Source of the DNA: an uncultured Oceanobacillus sp.
Lineage (GTDB): Bacteria; Bacillota; Bacilli; Bacillales; Amphibacillaceae
Direction of reading: 5' to 3'
DNA: 64,000 bases
Assembly: GCA_938004015.1 (NCBI GenBank)
Contig: CALKWU010000215.1
Location: 1 to 64,000 of the forward strand
Shown piece by piece: positions 1 to 9,971 of the stretch. The notes beneath the pieces are model-generated. The model saw only the letters and a program-made list of their open reading frames with translations, searched no databases and was not told where the DNA came from. A program made the position numbers and the translations under genes. Numbering within the stretch: the first letter of the stretch is position 1; every line of letters begins with the position of its first letter.

Positions 1-812
1 CAACATTAGTGAAAAATCTGCAACCTTTTCTAAACGGACCACAACTTGCTCGACTCGAAACAGCAATTATCAATGGACAACAATTAAATACTTTGTTCTC
101 AAGTTTGGAAACATTGGCTGATAGCGGGAATTTATCACAATTACTCAAATTCATCGCAAAGATGGATGAAAGCAGCCGTTTTTTGAGTCTCACACCGAAG
201 CAACAATTCATGGAACATGTGAGGCAGGCGATTCCACTACTCGGCATCAATTATGAAAACAGATTAGTGACAAACAAAGAACGAAGTGCATTACCGGACA
301 CGATTAAAGGATTACTTCTTCAACTTGGAGCTGAAGGAAATGTGAAAAGTGGTGAATCGCTTACGAGGACGTTGCAACTCATTCAAGGATTGCAAATACA
401 AAGTGTGGCGGAAAACCAATCGTTTGTCCATGTGTCTCTTCAATTGCCTGCAGAACGACTCGGGCTCATTAAAGACCTCTCCTTGGAATTCGAAGGGAAA
501 AAAGATGAACATGGCCAAATCAATCCGGATTTTTGCCGTATCCTTTTCTATTTGGACTTGGAAGGTTTGAAAGAAACGGTGATTGATGTCAATATCCAAC
601 AGAGGGCCGTCTCCCTTACGATTTTCAACAATACACCTGGGCTTCCGAAAGTCGTGCGGCATGTAAAGGACAAATTGAAATCTGCTTTACAATCATTGGA
701 TTACCGCTTCATGTCGCTGCAATTCAAAAAATTGGAAGATAGAGAACTCGTCAAACCGGCTAAAGAAGAAATCGAGTTGGACCAAACGAAAAGGGTGGAT
801 TACCGAATATGA
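1..812 (+). CDS. ylqG: YlqG-like protein with FliK-type C-terminus (5' truncated by window)
   Basis: The frame is open to the left edge of the window, so only the C-terminal 270 or so residues are visible. A GTG at 9 is in frame but has no SD, so it is probably internal. The visible C-terminal half (about residues 140-250 from the GTG) resembles the C-terminal domain of flagellar hook-length control proteins: an alternating hydrophobic region rich in LQLPAERLG and LFYLDLEGL. Position directly before ylqH and sucCD matches ylqG of B. subtilis. The stop overlaps the ylqH start by 4 bases (ATGA), indicating translational coupling. Function is not established. A role as a FliK-like partner of the FlhB-like YlqH is inference. 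Confidence 0.75.
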   Translation, partial: TLVKNLQPFLNGPQLARLETAIINGQQLNTLFSSLETLADSGNLSQLLKFIAKMDESSRFLSLTPKQQFMEHVRQAIPLLGINYENRLVTNKERSALPDTIKGLLLQLGAEGNVKSGESLTRTLQLIQGLQIQSVAENQSFVHVSLQLPAERLGLIKDLSLEFEGKKDEHGQINPDFCRILFYLDLEGLKETVIDVNIQQRAVSLTIFNNTPGLPKVVRHVKDKLKSALQSLDYRFMSLQFKKLEDRELVKPAKEEIELDQTKRVDYRI

Positions 813-1084
813 ATGAAAAACGGAAAAAAGCCGTGTCCCTCCGATATGATCAAGAAAAGGATTTTGCACCTTTCGTCAGTGCGTCAGGAAAAGGTTATGT
901 AGCTGAAGAAATCATCAAATTGGCAGAAGAACACGAGATTCCGATCATTGAAGATCCATCGCTTGTGGAACTGTTGGCACAACTGGATGTGAATGAATAT
1001 ATACCGGAGGATTTATATGAAGTCGTGGCGGAAATATTTGCTTTCATCTATGAAGTGGATAAAAATTATAGCGATAGAAGGTGA
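809..1084 (+). CDS. ylqH: YlqH, stand-alone FlhB C-terminal domain homolog
   Basis: This 91-residue protein aligns end to end with the cytoplasmic C-terminal domain of FlhB in the same window (27257-28339). Shared stretches include AVxLxYD near the start, IxxLAEEHxI in the middle and IPExxYxxVAEIxAFxY near the end. It begins just after the place where FlhB carries its NPTH self-cleavage site, so it corresponds to the released FlhB fragment without a membrane part. Known relatives (YlqH, and FlhX of Helicobacter) can stand in for this FlhB domain in substrate switching of the flagellar exporter. It overlaps ylqG by 4 bases. The exact role here is inferred. Confidence 0.85.
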   Translation: MNEKRKKAVSLRYDQEKDFAPFVSASGKGYVAEEIIKLAEEHEIPIIEDPSLVELLAQLDVNEYIPEDLYEVVAEIFAFIYEVDKNYSDRR

Positions 1085-1122
1085 ATTGCGAAAAAATTTA
1101 TAATCTAGCAATATCTTATTCC

Positions 1123-1151
1123 TTGTGAAAAAGAATGATATCTAATACAAT
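1123..1151 (+). promoter_or_regulatory. Sigma-A-type promoter for sucCD
   Basis: TTGTGA (1123-1128) and TACAAT (1146-1151) are separated by exactly 17 bases and lie 33 bases before the sucC start. They match the -35/-10 consensus at 4 and 5 of 6 positions. The preceding gene ends at 1084, so sucCD can be transcribed independently. Confidence 0.6.
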
Positions 1152-1184
1152 TGAATTGCATTTATGTATATGGGAGGATTAAAG

Positions 1185-2345
1185 ATGAACATTCACGAAT
1201 ATCAAGCAAAAGAACTACTACGTGAATTTGGTGTGAAAGTGCCTAGGGGACATGTCGCATACACCGTGGACGAAGCGGTTGAAGCGGCCAAAAAATTGGG
1301 CACGGATGTAACCGTTGTAAAAGCGCAAATCCACGCGGGCGGTCGTGGAAAAGCAGGAGGGGTGAAAGTAGCCAAGAGCTTGGACGAGGTTCGTACATAT
1401 GCGGAAGAAATCCTCGGCAAAGTGCTCGTTACGCATCAAACCGGACCGGAGGGTAAAGAAGTAAAGCGTTTACTCATTGAAGAAGGTTGCGATATTCAAA
1501 AAGAATATTACATAGGCGCCGTCCTTGATCGGGCGACTTCCCGAGTCGTCTTAATGGGGTCTGAGGAAGGCGGAACGGAAATTGAAGAAGTGGCGGCAGA
1601 GACTCCGGAAAAAATCTTCAAGGAAGTCATCGATCCGGCTGTTGGACTCTTGCCGTTCCAAGCACGCAGATTGGCATTCAATTTGAACATCCCTAACGAG
1701 CTGATCAATGAGGCCGTACGTTTCATGATGGCACTCTATGATGCTTTCGTGACGAAGGACTGTTCCATTGCTGAAATCAACCCACTCGTCACAACAGGTG
1801 ATGGTAAATTGTATGCACTTGATGCGAAATTGAACTTTGACGATAATGCGCTCTATCGCCATCCGGACATCGTGGAATTGAGAGATTTGGATGAAGAAGA
1901 TGAAAGGGAAATCGAAGCATCAAAACATGATTTGAGTTATGTGGCCTTGGATGGGAACATCGGCTGCATGGTGAACGGTGCTGGTCTAGCCATGTCGACG
2001 ATGGACATCATCAAGTATTACGGAGGCGAACCGGCGAACTTCCTCGATGTCGGTGGAGGAGCGACGAAAGAAAAAGTAACGGAAGCATTTAAAATCATCC
2101 TTTCCGATCCGAATGTAAAAGGGATTTTCGTCAATATTTTCGGCGGTATCATGAAGTGTGATGTCATTGCTGAAGGAGTCGTTGCGGCGACGAAAGAAGT
2201 AGGTCTTGAAATTCCGCTCGTCGTCCGTTTGGAAGGGACGAATGTCGAGTTAGGAAAGAAAATTTTGAATGAATCCGGTTTGAACATCACACCAGCCAAT
2301 TCTATGGCAGACGGTGCGGAAAAAATCGTTTCTTTAGTAAAATAA
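1185..2345 (+). CDS. sucC: Succinyl-CoA synthetase (ADP-forming) beta subunit
   Basis: The beta chain of the TCA-cycle enzyme that makes ATP (or GTP) from succinyl-CoA. It is 386 residues, close to the 385 of B. subtilis. The N-terminal ATP-grasp domain begins [17 protein letters not shown] and contains the glycine-rich nucleotide loop [10 protein letters not shown] (about residues 46-55). The C-terminal CoA-ligase-like domain contains the [10 protein letters not shown] segment. ATG 1185 is chosen over an upstream in-frame codon at 1164 because GGGAGGA at 1172-1178 is correctly spaced. sucD follows 45 bases later, the usual pair. Confidence 0.97.
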   Translation: MNIHEYQAKELLREFGVKVPRGHVAYTVDEAVEAAKKLGTDVTVVKAQIHAGGRGKAGGVKVAKSLDEVRTYAEEILGKVLVTHQTGPEGKEVKRLLIEEGCDIQKEYYIGAVLDRATSRVVLMGSEEGGTEIEEVAAETPEKIFKEVIDPAVGLLPFQARRLAFNLNIPNELINEAVRFMMALYDAFVTKDCSIAEINPLVTTGDGKLYALDAKLNFDDNALYRHPDIVELRDLDEEDEREIEASKHDLSYVALDGNIGCMVNGAGLAMSTMDIIKYYGGEPANFLDVGGGATKEKVTEAFKIILSDPNVKGIFVNIFGGIMKCDVIAEGVVAATKEVGLEIPLVVRLEGTNVELGKKILNESGLNITPANSMADGAEKIVSLVK

Positions 2346-2390
2346 TAGAATTGAAAATTTGATTTTTGGAGAAAGGATTGACGAGATCAA

Positions 2391-3293
2391 ATGGGCGTAT
2401 TTGTTGATAAAGATACAAAAGTGCTTGTCCAAGGGATTACTGGTGCTACGGCCAGATTCCATACGAAAGAAATGCTGAATTACGGAACGAAAATTGTCGC
2501 TGGCACTTCCCCGAATAAGGGAGGGACAGAAGTCGAAGGAGTTCCGGTCTTCAATACGGTAGCAGAAGCGGTTGAGGCGACAGGCGCGAATGCCTCTGTC
2601 ATTTACGTTCCTGCTCCATTTGCTGCGGATGCCATCATGGAAGCAGTCGATGCAGAATTGGATTTGGTGATTTGTATTACCGAACATATTCCAGTGATGG
2701 ACATGGTGAAAGTGAAACGTTATATGGAAGGAAAGAAAACCCGTTTAATCGGCCCGAACTGTCCAGGTGTCATTACTGCTGAAGAATGTAAAATCGGCAT
2801 CATGCCTGGGTATATCCATAAAAAAGGCCATATCGGTGTCGTTTCCCGCTCTGGTACGTTGACTTATGAGGCGGTTCATCAATTGTCGGAAGCCGGTTAT
2901 GGACAAACGACAGCGGTTGGAATCGGTGGTGACCCGGTGAACGGAACGAATTTCATCGATGTGTTGAAAGCTTTCAATGAAGATCCGGAAACGGAAGCAG
3001 TCATCATGATCGGTGAAATCGGTGGAACCGCTGAAGAAGAAGCGGCGAGATGGGTGAAAGAAAATATGACGAAACCTGTCGTCGGCTTCATCGGTGGTGC
3101 AACCGCACCTCCAGGAAAACGCATGGGTCATGCCGGGGCGATCATTTCTGGTGGGGAAGGAACTGCGGAAGAAAAAATCCGTGTCATGAAAGAATGTGGA
3201 ATTACGGTAGCTGAAACTCCTGCTGTCATGGGTGAAACGATGATCAAAGTTCTGAAAGAAAAAGGTTTGGCAGAAAAATGTAAAACCCATTAA
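2391..3293 (+). CDS. sucD: Succinyl-CoA synthetase alpha subunit
   Basis: The alpha chain binds CoA and carries the phosphorylated histidine that passes phosphate to the nucleotide on SucC. It is 300 residues. The N-terminal CoA-binding Rossmann domain starts [17 protein letters not shown]. The C-terminal domain has [17 protein letters not shown], in which His about 247 is the expected phosphohistidine. An AAAGGATTG element lies upstream of ATG 2391. It forms a two-gene unit with sucC and is followed directly by a terminator. Confidence 0.97.
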   Translation: MGVFVDKDTKVLVQGITGATARFHTKEMLNYGTKIVAGTSPNKGGTEVEGVPVFNTVAEAVEATGANASVIYVPAPFAADAIMEAVDAELDLVICITEHIPVMDMVKVKRYMEGKKTRLIGPNCPGVITAEECKIGIMPGYIHKKGHIGVVSRSGTLTYEAVHQLSEAGYGQTTAVGIGGDPVNGTNFIDVLKAFNEDPETEAVIMIGEIGGTAEEEAARWVKENMTKPVVGFIGGATAPPGKRMGHAGAIISGGEGTAEEKIRVMKECGITVAETPAVMGETMIKVLKEKGLAEKCKTH

Positions 3294-3300
3294 TAGGAGT

Positions 3301-3334
3301 AGGGGCTGAAAGTTCATACTTTTGGCCCCTTTTC
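3301..3334 (+). terminator. Intrinsic terminator after sucD
   Basis: AGGGGC-TG-AAAGT (3301-3313) pairs with ACTTT-TG-GCCCCT (3318-3330) around a four-base TCAT loop, including two G-U pairs, and is followed by TTTT. It lies 7 bases after the sucD stop and separates sucCD from dprA. Confidence 0.85.
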
Positions 3335-3360
3335 CATATTAGAAAGGATGTGAACGAGAT

Positions 3361-4269
3361 ATGGATGTGGCACGCCTCCGACTGATTCACTTGTCCATGT
3401 CACAAATCCTCAGTAGAAAAACGATTCGTCATTTCTTGGCGATCGATCCTACCTTAGCTTCCATCTATGAAATAACTCCGGAAAAATTGCATCTCCAGTT
3501 TTCCATACCATTTAAGACAGCAACCCGCTTATACACTTATCTCCATAATGAAGACATGAGAAAAAAGTTTTCAGAAACCGTCAAGCGATATAAAATCGTG
3601 ACGATCATTGACGCTTTTTATCCATCCGTGTTGAAAACGATAGAAGATGCTCCCCTCGTACTCTATTGTCTCGGTGATCTTTCACTTTTCCAAGAAAATA
3701 AAGTATTGAGTGTCATCGGTTCCCGACAACCTTCCTCCGAAGCAAAACCGAAAATGGATCATATCCTCACGCCGCTTATCCAAGAAGGTTGGCTGATCGT
3801 TAGCGGCATGGCAAGAGGTGTAGATGGTTATGCCCATACCCTCACGCTTTCTCATCAAGGTAAAACGATTGCGGTATTGGGTGGTGGGTTTGAATATATT
3901 TACCCAAAAGAGCATATTCCATTATTTAAGAAGATTGCCTCGACTGGTCTCGTCATCAGCGAATATCCTCCATTTATGAAGCCGGCCAGATACCATTTTC
4001 CCGAACGGAATCGGATCATCAGCGGTCTTTCTTTTGGCACGTTAGTCATTGAAGCGATGGAGAAAAGCGGTACGATGATCACTGTCGAGCAGGCACTCGA
4101 CCAAGGAAGGGAAGTGTTTGCCGTACCGGGTTCACCGCTTGTTCCACAAACAAAAGGTTGTCACCGGCTCATCCAAGAAGGAGCGAAATTGACACAAGAT
4201 GCAGACGATATTCGTATCGAGTGGCTTTCACAGAACGAAGATCAGCGACATAACATGCTGTCAGATTGA
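3361..4269 (+). CDS. dprA: DNA processing protein DprA (Smf family)
   Basis: DprA loads RecA on incoming single-stranded DNA during natural transformation. The 302-residue protein has an N-terminal helical extension (about 1-80) and the Rossmann-like DprA domain (about 90-290). The latter contains VIGSRQPS, SGMARGVDGYAH, GGGFEYIYPKEH, FPERNRIISG and PGSPLVPQTKGCHRLIQEGA. ATG 3361 follows AGAAAGGATGTG. The position between sucD and topA matches B. subtilis. Presence of dprA shows conserved DNA-uptake machinery but does not by itself prove competence. Confidence 0.95.
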   Translation: MDVARLRLIHLSMSQILSRKTIRHFLAIDPTLASIYEITPEKLHLQFSIPFKTATRLYTYLHNEDMRKKFSETVKRYKIVTIIDAFYPSVLKTIEDAPLVLYCLGDLSLFQENKVLSVIGSRQPSSEAKPKMDHILTPLIQEGWLIVSGMARGVDGYAHTLTLSHQGKTIAVLGGGFEYIYPKEHIPLFKKIASTGLVISEYPPFMKPARYHFPERNRIISGLSFGTLVIEAMEKSGTMITVEQALDQGREVFAVPGSPLVPQTKGCHRLIQEGAKLTQDADDIRIEWLSQNEDQRHNMLSD

Positions 4270-4440
4270 ACAAATTACAAGCGTACACACTGTTGAATTT
4301 CACATTACAGGATATCAACACGTTTACTTTTCTCGGAGTTGTAAAGGGAGCTTTGATTGAAAAGAAGGAATAACAGTAGTTCACGCAAGGAAAACGTATT
4401 GGAATTTCGATTGGTTTAGAGTTCGTCCCAGCTAAGAAGT

Positions 4441-4469
4441 TTGACAAAAACCATTTAAGTCATTAGTAT
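4441..4469 (+). promoter_or_regulatory. Sigma-A-type promoter for topA
   Basis: A perfect TTGACA (4441-4446) is followed after 17 bases by TAGTAT (4464-4469), 4 of 6 matching the -10 consensus. It lies in the 244-base dprA-topA gap, 44 bases before the topA start. I found nothing else convincing in that gap and no terminator for dprA. Confidence 0.6.
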
Positions 4470-4513
4470 AAGTGGAGATTTGATTTTTAAACCTCATTTT
4501 AGGAGGAAATGAA

Positions 4514-6598
4514 ATGTCAGATTACCTAGTAATTGTAGAATCCCCTGCAAAAGCAAAGACAATCGAACGTTATCTGGGGAAAAAATATGAAGTGAAAGCA
4601 TCCATGGGGCATGTCCGTGACTTGCCGAAAAGTCAGATGGGTGTGGATGTCGAAAATAATTACAAACCAAAATATATAACGATCCGCGGAAAAGGCGAAG
4701 TGTTGAAAGAACTTAGAAAAGCTGCGAAAAAAGCGAAAAAGGTTTATCTCGCTGCCGACCCGGATCGCGAAGGGGAAGCCATTGCCTGGCATTTGGCCCA
4801 TATTTTGAATATCGATGAGGAATCTGAATGCCGTGTCGTTTTCAACGAGATCACGAAAGATGCCGTAAAAGAATCGTTCAAACAGCCGCGGGCCATCGAT
4901 CTTGATCTGGTGGATGCCCAACAAGCAAGAAGAATCCTTGACCGGCTAGTCGGTTATAATATCAGTCCGTTATTGTGGAAAAAAGTGAAAAAAGGTTTGA
5001 GTGCAGGAAGAGTGCAAACAGTCGCTTTGAAAATGATCATCGATCGGGAAAAAGAAATCGAAAACTTCAAACCGGAAGAATACTGGACGATTGAAGCGAC
5101 ATTTGAAAAAGATAAAGACAGCTTCGAAGGTTCTTTTTATGGAATAGACGGCAAAAAGCAAGAGTTGAAAACGAAAGCTGATGTGGAAAATATTCAAAAA
5201 CGATTGACGGATGACCACTTTCTAGTGGAAAAGGTGAATAAACGGGAGAGAAAACGCAATCCGGCAAAACCGTTCATCACGTCATCGTTGCAACAAGAAG
5301 CTGCGAGAAAACTGAATTTCCGGGCAAGAAAAACGATGATGGTCGCCCAACAACTTTATGAGGGAATCGACTTAGGGCGACAAGCAGGCGGTATTACCGG
5401 ACTCATCACATACATGCGAACCGACTCGACTAGAATTTCCGATGTCGCTAAAAATGAAGCAAGAAAATACATCGAAGAAAAATACGGAAAAAAATATGTC
5501 GGCTTCGACAGGAAGACATCGAACCAACAAGGAGCTCAAGATGCCCACGAAGCGATCCGCCCGACTTCGGTACTTCGTGATCCCCGCTCATTGAAAGATG
5601 TTTTGACAAACGATCAGTACCGTTTGTACAAATTGATTTGGGAACGGTTCGTAGCCAGTCAAATGGCACCTGCCGTCATGGATACGGTGACGGTGCATTT
5701 GACGAACAACAACGTCGAATTCAGAGCGACCGGATCGCAAGTGAAATTCAACGGTTTCATGAAAGTTTATGTGGAAGGAACAGATGACAATAAAAATAAT
5801 ATTGTCCAGGAAAAATTGCTTCCGGAGTTGGAAGAAGGCATGAAAGTAACAGCGAAAAAGATCGATCCGAATCAGCACTTCACCCAACCGCCGCCAAGGT
5901 ATACGGAGGCAAGGCTAGTCCGGGCGATGGAAGAATTGGGAATTGGTCGTCCGTCCACTTATGCACCGACATTGGATACGATTCAGCGTAGAGGATATGT
6001 ATCATTGGAAAACAGACGCTTCGTCCCTACAGAACTCGGCACGATCGTCAGTGAAGCTGTGGAAGAATATTTTCCTGAAATCATCGATGTTGATTTTACA
6101 GCGAAAATGGAAAAAGATTTAGACACGATTGAAGAAGGAAAATCAGATTGGGTTGAAGTCATCGATGATTTCTATAAAGATTTCGAAAAGCGCTTGGAGT
6201 ATGCCGAAAAAGAAATGGAGAAAATAGAAATCAAAGATGAACCTGCGGGTATCGATTGTGAGAAATGCGGACATGAAATGGTTTATAAAATGGGCAGATA
6301 CGGCAAGTTTTTAGCGTGTTCGAACTTTCCGGAGTGTCGGAACACGAAACCAATCTTGAAAAAAATCGGCGTCGATTGTCCGAAGTGTAAAGAAGGAGCC
6401 GTTGTCGAACGGAAGACGAAAAAGCGGAGAACCTTCTATGGATGCGATCGTTATCCGGAGTGTGATTTCGTGTCTTGGGATAAACCGATTGCCCGTCCTT
6501 GTCCGAAGTGTGAATCATTGCTCGTAGAAAAAAAGGTGAAGAAAAACATCCAAGTCCAATGTACAAACTGTGATTATCGGGAAGAAGAACAAAACTGA
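4514..6598 (+). CDS. topA: DNA topoisomerase I (type IA)
   Basis: Relaxes negatively supercoiled DNA. It is 694 residues. The Toprim domain starts [19 protein letters not shown] and holds [15 protein letters not shown]. The catalytic tyrosine is in [12 protein letters not shown] (about residue 300). The C-terminus carries three zinc-ribbon modules of the CxxC...C type, beginning [16 protein letters not shown] and CPKCESLL (about residues 575-690). ATG 4514 follows TTAGGAGGAAATGAA, a strong SD. In B. subtilis trmFO would follow. Here a terminator follows instead. Confidence 0.98.
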   Translation: MSDYLVIVESPAKAKTIERYLGKKYEVKASMGHVRDLPKSQMGVDVENNYKPKYITIRGKGEVLKELRKAAKKAKKVYLAADPDREGEAIAWHLAHILNIDEESECRVVFNEITKDAVKESFKQPRAIDLDLVDAQQARRILDRLVGYNISPLLWKKVKKGLSAGRVQTVALKMIIDREKEIENFKPEEYWTIEATFEKDKDSFEGSFYGIDGKKQELKTKADVENIQKRLTDDHFLVEKVNKRERKRNPAKPFITSSLQQEAARKLNFRARKTMMVAQQLYEGIDLGRQAGGITGLITYMRTDSTRISDVAKNEARKYIEEKYGKKYVGFDRKTSNQQGAQDAHEAIRPTSVLRDPRSLKDVLTNDQYRLYKLIWERFVASQMAPAVMDTVTVHLTNNNVEFRATGSQVKFNGFMKVYVEGTDDNKNNIVQEKLLPELEEGMKVTAKKIDPNQHFTQPPPRYTEARLVRAMEELGIGRPSTYAPTLDTIQRRGYVSLENRRFVPTELGTIVSEAVEEYFPEIIDVDFTAKMEKDLDTIEEGKSDWVEVIDDFYKDFEKRLEYAEKEMEKIEIKDEPAGIDCEKCGHEMVYKMGRYGKFLACSNFPECRNTKPILKKIGVDCPKCKEGAVVERKTKKRRTFYGCDRYPECDFVSWDKPIARPCPKCESLLVEKKVKKNIQVQCTNCDYREEEQN

Positions 6599-6628
6599 GA
6601 CCAGCAAATCGAAATGCTGGTCTTTTCG
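6599..6628 (+). terminator. Intrinsic terminator after topA
   Basis: GACCAGCA (6599-6606) and TGCTGGTC (6615-6622) form a perfect 8-bp stem with an 8-base loop, followed by TTTT. It begins on the base after the topA stop codon. Confidence 0.85.
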
Positions 6629-7047
6629 TTTGGGAAATTTCAAAAATGTGAATATTCTTAGGAGAGACTGGCAATAGTGGTAATAATTCAATTGTTGCAA
6701 TTGTTTTATTTGGTAAATTATCAAAAATATGAGATACTAGTCAACGGAAAAACTGCAAACAATTCCTCCGACCGTATCCTCATATATATTTAAATTATTT
6801 CACAAAATGTTCACTAAATTGTATTTTTACCGAAAAATTGAATATATTCCAATTGACGGAGTTATGTTTAAAGAATATAATTACCAATTGGTGGGTATAT
6901 ACAAAAAGTCAGAGCTGAAAAATAATTCAATTTATTTAGACATGCGTTAAAATAGCTCGATTCTGAATTTTGTTTTAATTTTGGGAAATCAATTGATTTA
7001 GAAGATAAGCTATGATATCATTTACTCATGAAATTAGGGGTGAAGAT
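6629..7047 (+). other. AT-rich intergenic region between topA and xerC
   Basis: About 420 bases without a credible gene. In B. subtilis trmFO occupies this place, and I see no remnant of it in any frame. The region has a strong promoter (6853-6881), the perfect palindrome ACCAATTGGT (6883-6892) and five CAATTG hexamers (6689, 6698, 6850, 6885, 6990). Base composition is clearly more AT-rich than the flanking genes. Confidence 0.7.
6853..6881 (+). promoter_or_regulatory. Strong sigma-A promoter for xerC-hslVU-codY
   Basis: TTGACG (6853-6858), a 17-base spacer and TATAAT (6876-6881) match the consensus at 11 of 12 positions. The predicted start of transcription falls in or next to the palindrome ACCAATTGGT at 6883-6892, a plausible operator. 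The leader to xerC would be about 160 bases. Confidence 0.75.
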
Positions 7048-7974
7048 TTGGAGGAATTTGTTGAAGAAAGTCGAGGCTTTGTAACCTATCTTCAAATCGA
7101 GAAAAACGCTTCACCGTACACAATTGAATATTACCAAGATGATCTCCAATCTTTTTTCCGTTTTTTGAAAAGTGAGGGGATCACCAATCTTTCGCAAGTA
7201 GATGAACAAGTCGCTCGGCTATATTTGACGGAACTATATAAGAAAAAACTGTCGAGGAAAACCGTCTCACGAAAAATTTCATCCCTGAGAAGTTTTTACA
7301 AATACTTGCAAAGGGAGGATGATGCATTTACGAATCCATTCGTCCGGATTTATTTGCCGAAGACGGAAAAAAACGTACCGGGATTCCTATATCAAGACGA
7401 ATTGGAGAAGCTTTTCGAAGTGAACGATCTCTCTGATCCATTAGGTCAAAGGGATCAAGCGCTGATTGAAGTTCTTTATGGTACGGGAATCCGGGTCAGT
7501 GAATGTCAAAGTCTACAGCTTGAGGATATTGACTTTTCTCTTGGAACGGTATTCGTTAAAGGGAAAGGGAGAAAAGAAAGATATGTTCCTTTCGGCCGAT
7601 ATGCGGAAATCGCATTGGAAACATACATCCATGACGGCCGACGTTCTTTGCTGGAAAAAGCAAAAGAAAAGACGGATCATCTTTTCCTCAATGCAAGGGG
7701 AGGACCGCTTTCAACCCGAGGAATCCGCCATGTATTGGATAAAATGGTGGAAAAAGCCGCTCTGACAATCAATCTCCATCCACATAAACTTCGCCATACA
7801 TTTGCTACCCACCTGTTGAATGAGGGAGCGGATCTGCGTACAGTGCAGGAGTTGTTAGGTCATGAAAGTCTGTCTTCCACGCAAATCTATACCCATGTTA
7901 CGAAAGAACATTTGCGGGATGTGTATATGAAAACACATCCACGGGCAAATGGAAATGATTCCGAGCGGATGTGA
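7048..7974 (+). CDS. xerC: Tyrosine recombinase XerC (CodV)
   Basis: Site-specific recombinase that with XerD resolves chromosome dimers at dif. The N-terminal SAM-like core-binding domain covers about residues 5-90. The C-terminal catalytic domain contains the Arg in [35 protein letters not shown] and the terminal tyrosine nucleophile. TTG 7048 is preferred because AGGGGTG (7036-7042) lies just before it; this gives 308 residues, near the 304 of B. subtilis. An in-frame ATG at 7012 would give 320 residues but has only a weak SD. It leads the xerC-hslV-hslU-codY operon, and its stop overlaps the hslV SD. Confidence 0.93.
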   Translation: MEEFVEESRGFVTYLQIEKNASPYTIEYYQDDLQSFFRFLKSEGITNLSQVDEQVARLYLTELYKKKLSRKTVSRKISSLRSFYKYLQREDDAFTNPFVRIYLPKTEKNVPGFLYQDELEKLFEVNDLSDPLGQRDQALIEVLYGTGIRVSECQSLQLEDIDFSLGTVFVKGKGRKERYVPFGRYAEIALETYIHDGRRSLLEKAKEKTDHLFLNARGGPLSTRGIRHVLDKMVEKAALTINLHPHKLRHTFATHLLNEGADLRTVQELLGHESLSSTQIYTHVTKEHLRDVYMKTHPRANGNDSERM

Positions 7975-7984
7975 GGTGATGGGG

Positions 7985-8530
7985 ATGACCAATGACATGC
8001 ATGCTACGACGATCTTTGCCATCAGACATAATGGTTCTTGTGCGATGTGCGGAGATGGTCAAGTCACCTTAGGAAATGCGGTGATTATGAAACAGCATGC
8101 GAAAAAAGTCCGGAAACTTTACAATGGTCAGGTATTGGCCGGTTTTGCCGGTTCGGTGGCGGATGCGTTCACGTTGTTCGAAAAATTCGAGAACAATTTG
8201 AATGCTTATAATGGGAATTTGACCCGTGCAGCTGTCGAATTGGCAAAAGAATGGCGGAGCGATCGGGTGCTTCGAAAATTGGAAGCGATGTTGATCGTCA
8301 TGAATAAAGAAAGTATGTACCTTGTTTCCGGAACAGGGGAAGTGATTGAACCGGACGACGGAATTCTTGCCATCGGTTCAGGCGGAAATTACGCCTTAAG
8401 CGCTGGCAGGGCTCTTGTTAAACATGCAAATAGTTTATCTGCTGAACAAATAGCGAAAACCGCATTGGAAATTGCTGCGGGAATTGATGTGTATACGAAT
8501 GACGAGTTGACATTAGAGGTACTCGATTAA
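7985..8530 (+). CDS. hslV: ATP-dependent protease subunit HslV (ClpQ/CodW)
   Basis: Peptidase chamber of the HslUV protease. From ATG 7985 it is 181 residues, the length I recall for B. subtilis ClpQ. GAGGTGA (7973-7979) supports this start over in-frame ATGs at 7979 and 7997 and a longer form from 7949. The N-terminus reads [15 protein letters not shown]: the usual TTIFA strand is preceded by a short extension, as in the Bacillus enzyme, and residue 2 is Thr rather than the Ser reported there. [16 protein letters not shown] and [14 protein letters not shown] are typical. Coupled to xerC and hslU. Confidence 0.95.
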   Translation: MTNDMHATTIFAIRHNGSCAMCGDGQVTLGNAVIMKQHAKKVRKLYNGQVLAGFAGSVADAFTLFEKFENNLNAYNGNLTRAAVELAKEWRSDRVLRKLEAMLIVMNKESMYLVSGTGEVIEPDDGILAIGSGGNYALSAGRALVKHANSLSAEQIAKTALEIAAGIDVYTNDELTLEVLD

Positions 8531-8552
8531 AAGTGGGAGGTATTTCCAAAGT

Positions 8553-9944
8553 ATGGGGATGGAGCTCACTCCGAGAGAAATCGTTGAACAGTTGGACAAA
8601 TATGTAGTCGGTCAAAGGAAGGCCAAACGTTCCGTAGCGGTGGCGTTAAGAAACCGATATCGCAGAATGAAGTTGGAAGAAGATATCAAAGATGAAATCG
8701 TTCCAAAAAACATCTTGATGATCGGTCCGACCGGTGTCGGTAAAACGGAAATCGCCCGCAGGTTGGCGAAATTGGTGAAAGCGCCATTCGTGAAAGTCGA
8801 AGCGACGAAATTCACAGAGGTCGGTTATGTCGGCCGGGATGTCGAGTCCATGGTCCGTGACCTTGTGGAGATGGCTGTGCGGATGGTTCGGGAAGAAAAA
8901 ATGGCGAAAGTGCAAAAAACAGCTGAAAAGGAAGCGAATAAACGCTTGGTTGATCTTTTGCTTCCACAAGCGAAGAAGCAAGCGCCGATGAAAAACCCGT
9001 TTGAAATGTTGTTCATGAATCAAACGCTTCAGTCGGAAAATGAACCGGATGAAGGAAATGAGGAAATCAGGAACAAGCGGCAACGTGTGGAACGGATGCT
9101 TGCACTAGGTGAATTGGAAGATAAAATCGTCACGATTGAAATAACCGAAACACCGCCATCCATGTTTGACTTGCTGCAAGGTTCAGGTATAGAACAAATG
9201 GGAATGGATATGCAGGATGTTTTCAGCCAATTTATGCCCACCAGAAAGAAACGACGGAAAGTACCCGTCCGGGAGGCAAGAAAGATCCTAACCCAACAAG
9301 AAGCGGAAAAGCTGGTCAATATGGAAGAGGTTGCTCAAGAAGCAACAAGGCGCGCCGAACAATCCGGCATTATTTTCATCGATGAAATCGATAAAATTGC
9401 TGGTGGTGCAAAGGACCAAGCGAACGTCTCCCGTGAAGGTGTCCAGCGTGATATTTTACCGATCGTCGAAGGTTCGACGGTCATGACGAAACATGGTCCT
9501 GTGAAAACCGATCATATTTTATTCATTGCCGCAGGTGCATTCCATATGTCGAAACCGTCGGATCTGATTCCTGAATTGCAAGGGAGATTTCCGATTCGGG
9601 TGGAATTGGAAAAGTTATCGATAGAAGATTTCAAACAAATCTTGACAGATCCTTCCAATGCTCTGACGAAACAATATGAAGCCTTGTTGAAGACGGAAGG
9701 CATCGAGATCGTTTTCAAAGAAGATGCAATTGAACGCATCGCGGAAGTAGCGTACCAAGTGAACCAAGATACAGATAACATTGGTGCGAGAAGGCTTCAT
9801 ACAATACTCGAGAAGTTGTTGGAAGACTTGTTGTTCGAAGCACCGGACATTTCAATGGAAACAGTCGAAATCACATCCGGTTATGTCGATGAAAAACTAG
9901 GTGGAATTGTTAAGAATAAAGACTTAAGTCAATTTATCTTATAA
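8553..9944 (+). CDS. hslU: HslU (ClpY/CodX) AAA+ unfoldase
   Basis: ATPase ring that unfolds substrates and feeds them to HslV. It is 463 residues. Walker A is [17 protein letters not shown] (about residues 57-73), followed by the pore segment [17 protein letters not shown] charged intermediate domain (about 115-250) is inserted before Walker [14 protein letters not shown]. Sensor/arginine-finger motifs follow in [13 protein letters not shown] and [13 protein letters not shown]. The C-terminus KDLSQFIL is the tail that inserts into HslV. GGGAGG at 8535-8540 supports ATG 8553. Confidence 0.97.
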   Translation: MGMELTPREIVEQLDKYVVGQRKAKRSVAVALRNRYRRMKLEEDIKDEIVPKNILMIGPTGVGKTEIARRLAKLVKAPFVKVEATKFTEVGYVGRDVESMVRDLVEMAVRMVREEKMAKVQKTAEKEANKRLVDLLLPQAKKQAPMKNPFEMLFMNQTLQSENEPDEGNEEIRNKRQRVERMLALGELEDKIVTIEITETPPSMFDLLQGSGIEQMGMDMQDVFSQFMPTRKKRRKVPVREARKILTQQEAEKLVNMEEVAQEATRRAEQSGIIFIDEIDKIAGGAKDQANVSREGVQRDILPIVEGSTVMTKHGPVKTDHILFIAAGAFHMSKPSDLIPELQGRFPIRVELEKLSIEDFKQILTDPSNALTKQYEALLKTEGIEIVFKEDAIERIAEVAYQVNQDTDNIGARRLHTILEKLLEDLLFEAPDISMETVEITSGYVDEKLGGIVKNKDLSQFIL

Positions 9945-9971
9945 AATTTAATGTAAATGGAGGAAATTTTG

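Noticed and set aside
312..662. Minus-strand open frames throughout the window, for example opposite ylqG
   Set aside because: They lie antisense to well-identified genes, lack SD sequences and show no recognisable domains.
6977..6991. AATTTTGGGAAATCA as a CodY box before xerC
   Set aside because: It differs from the consensus at five of fifteen positions in an AT-rich spacer, so chance is a sufficient explanation.
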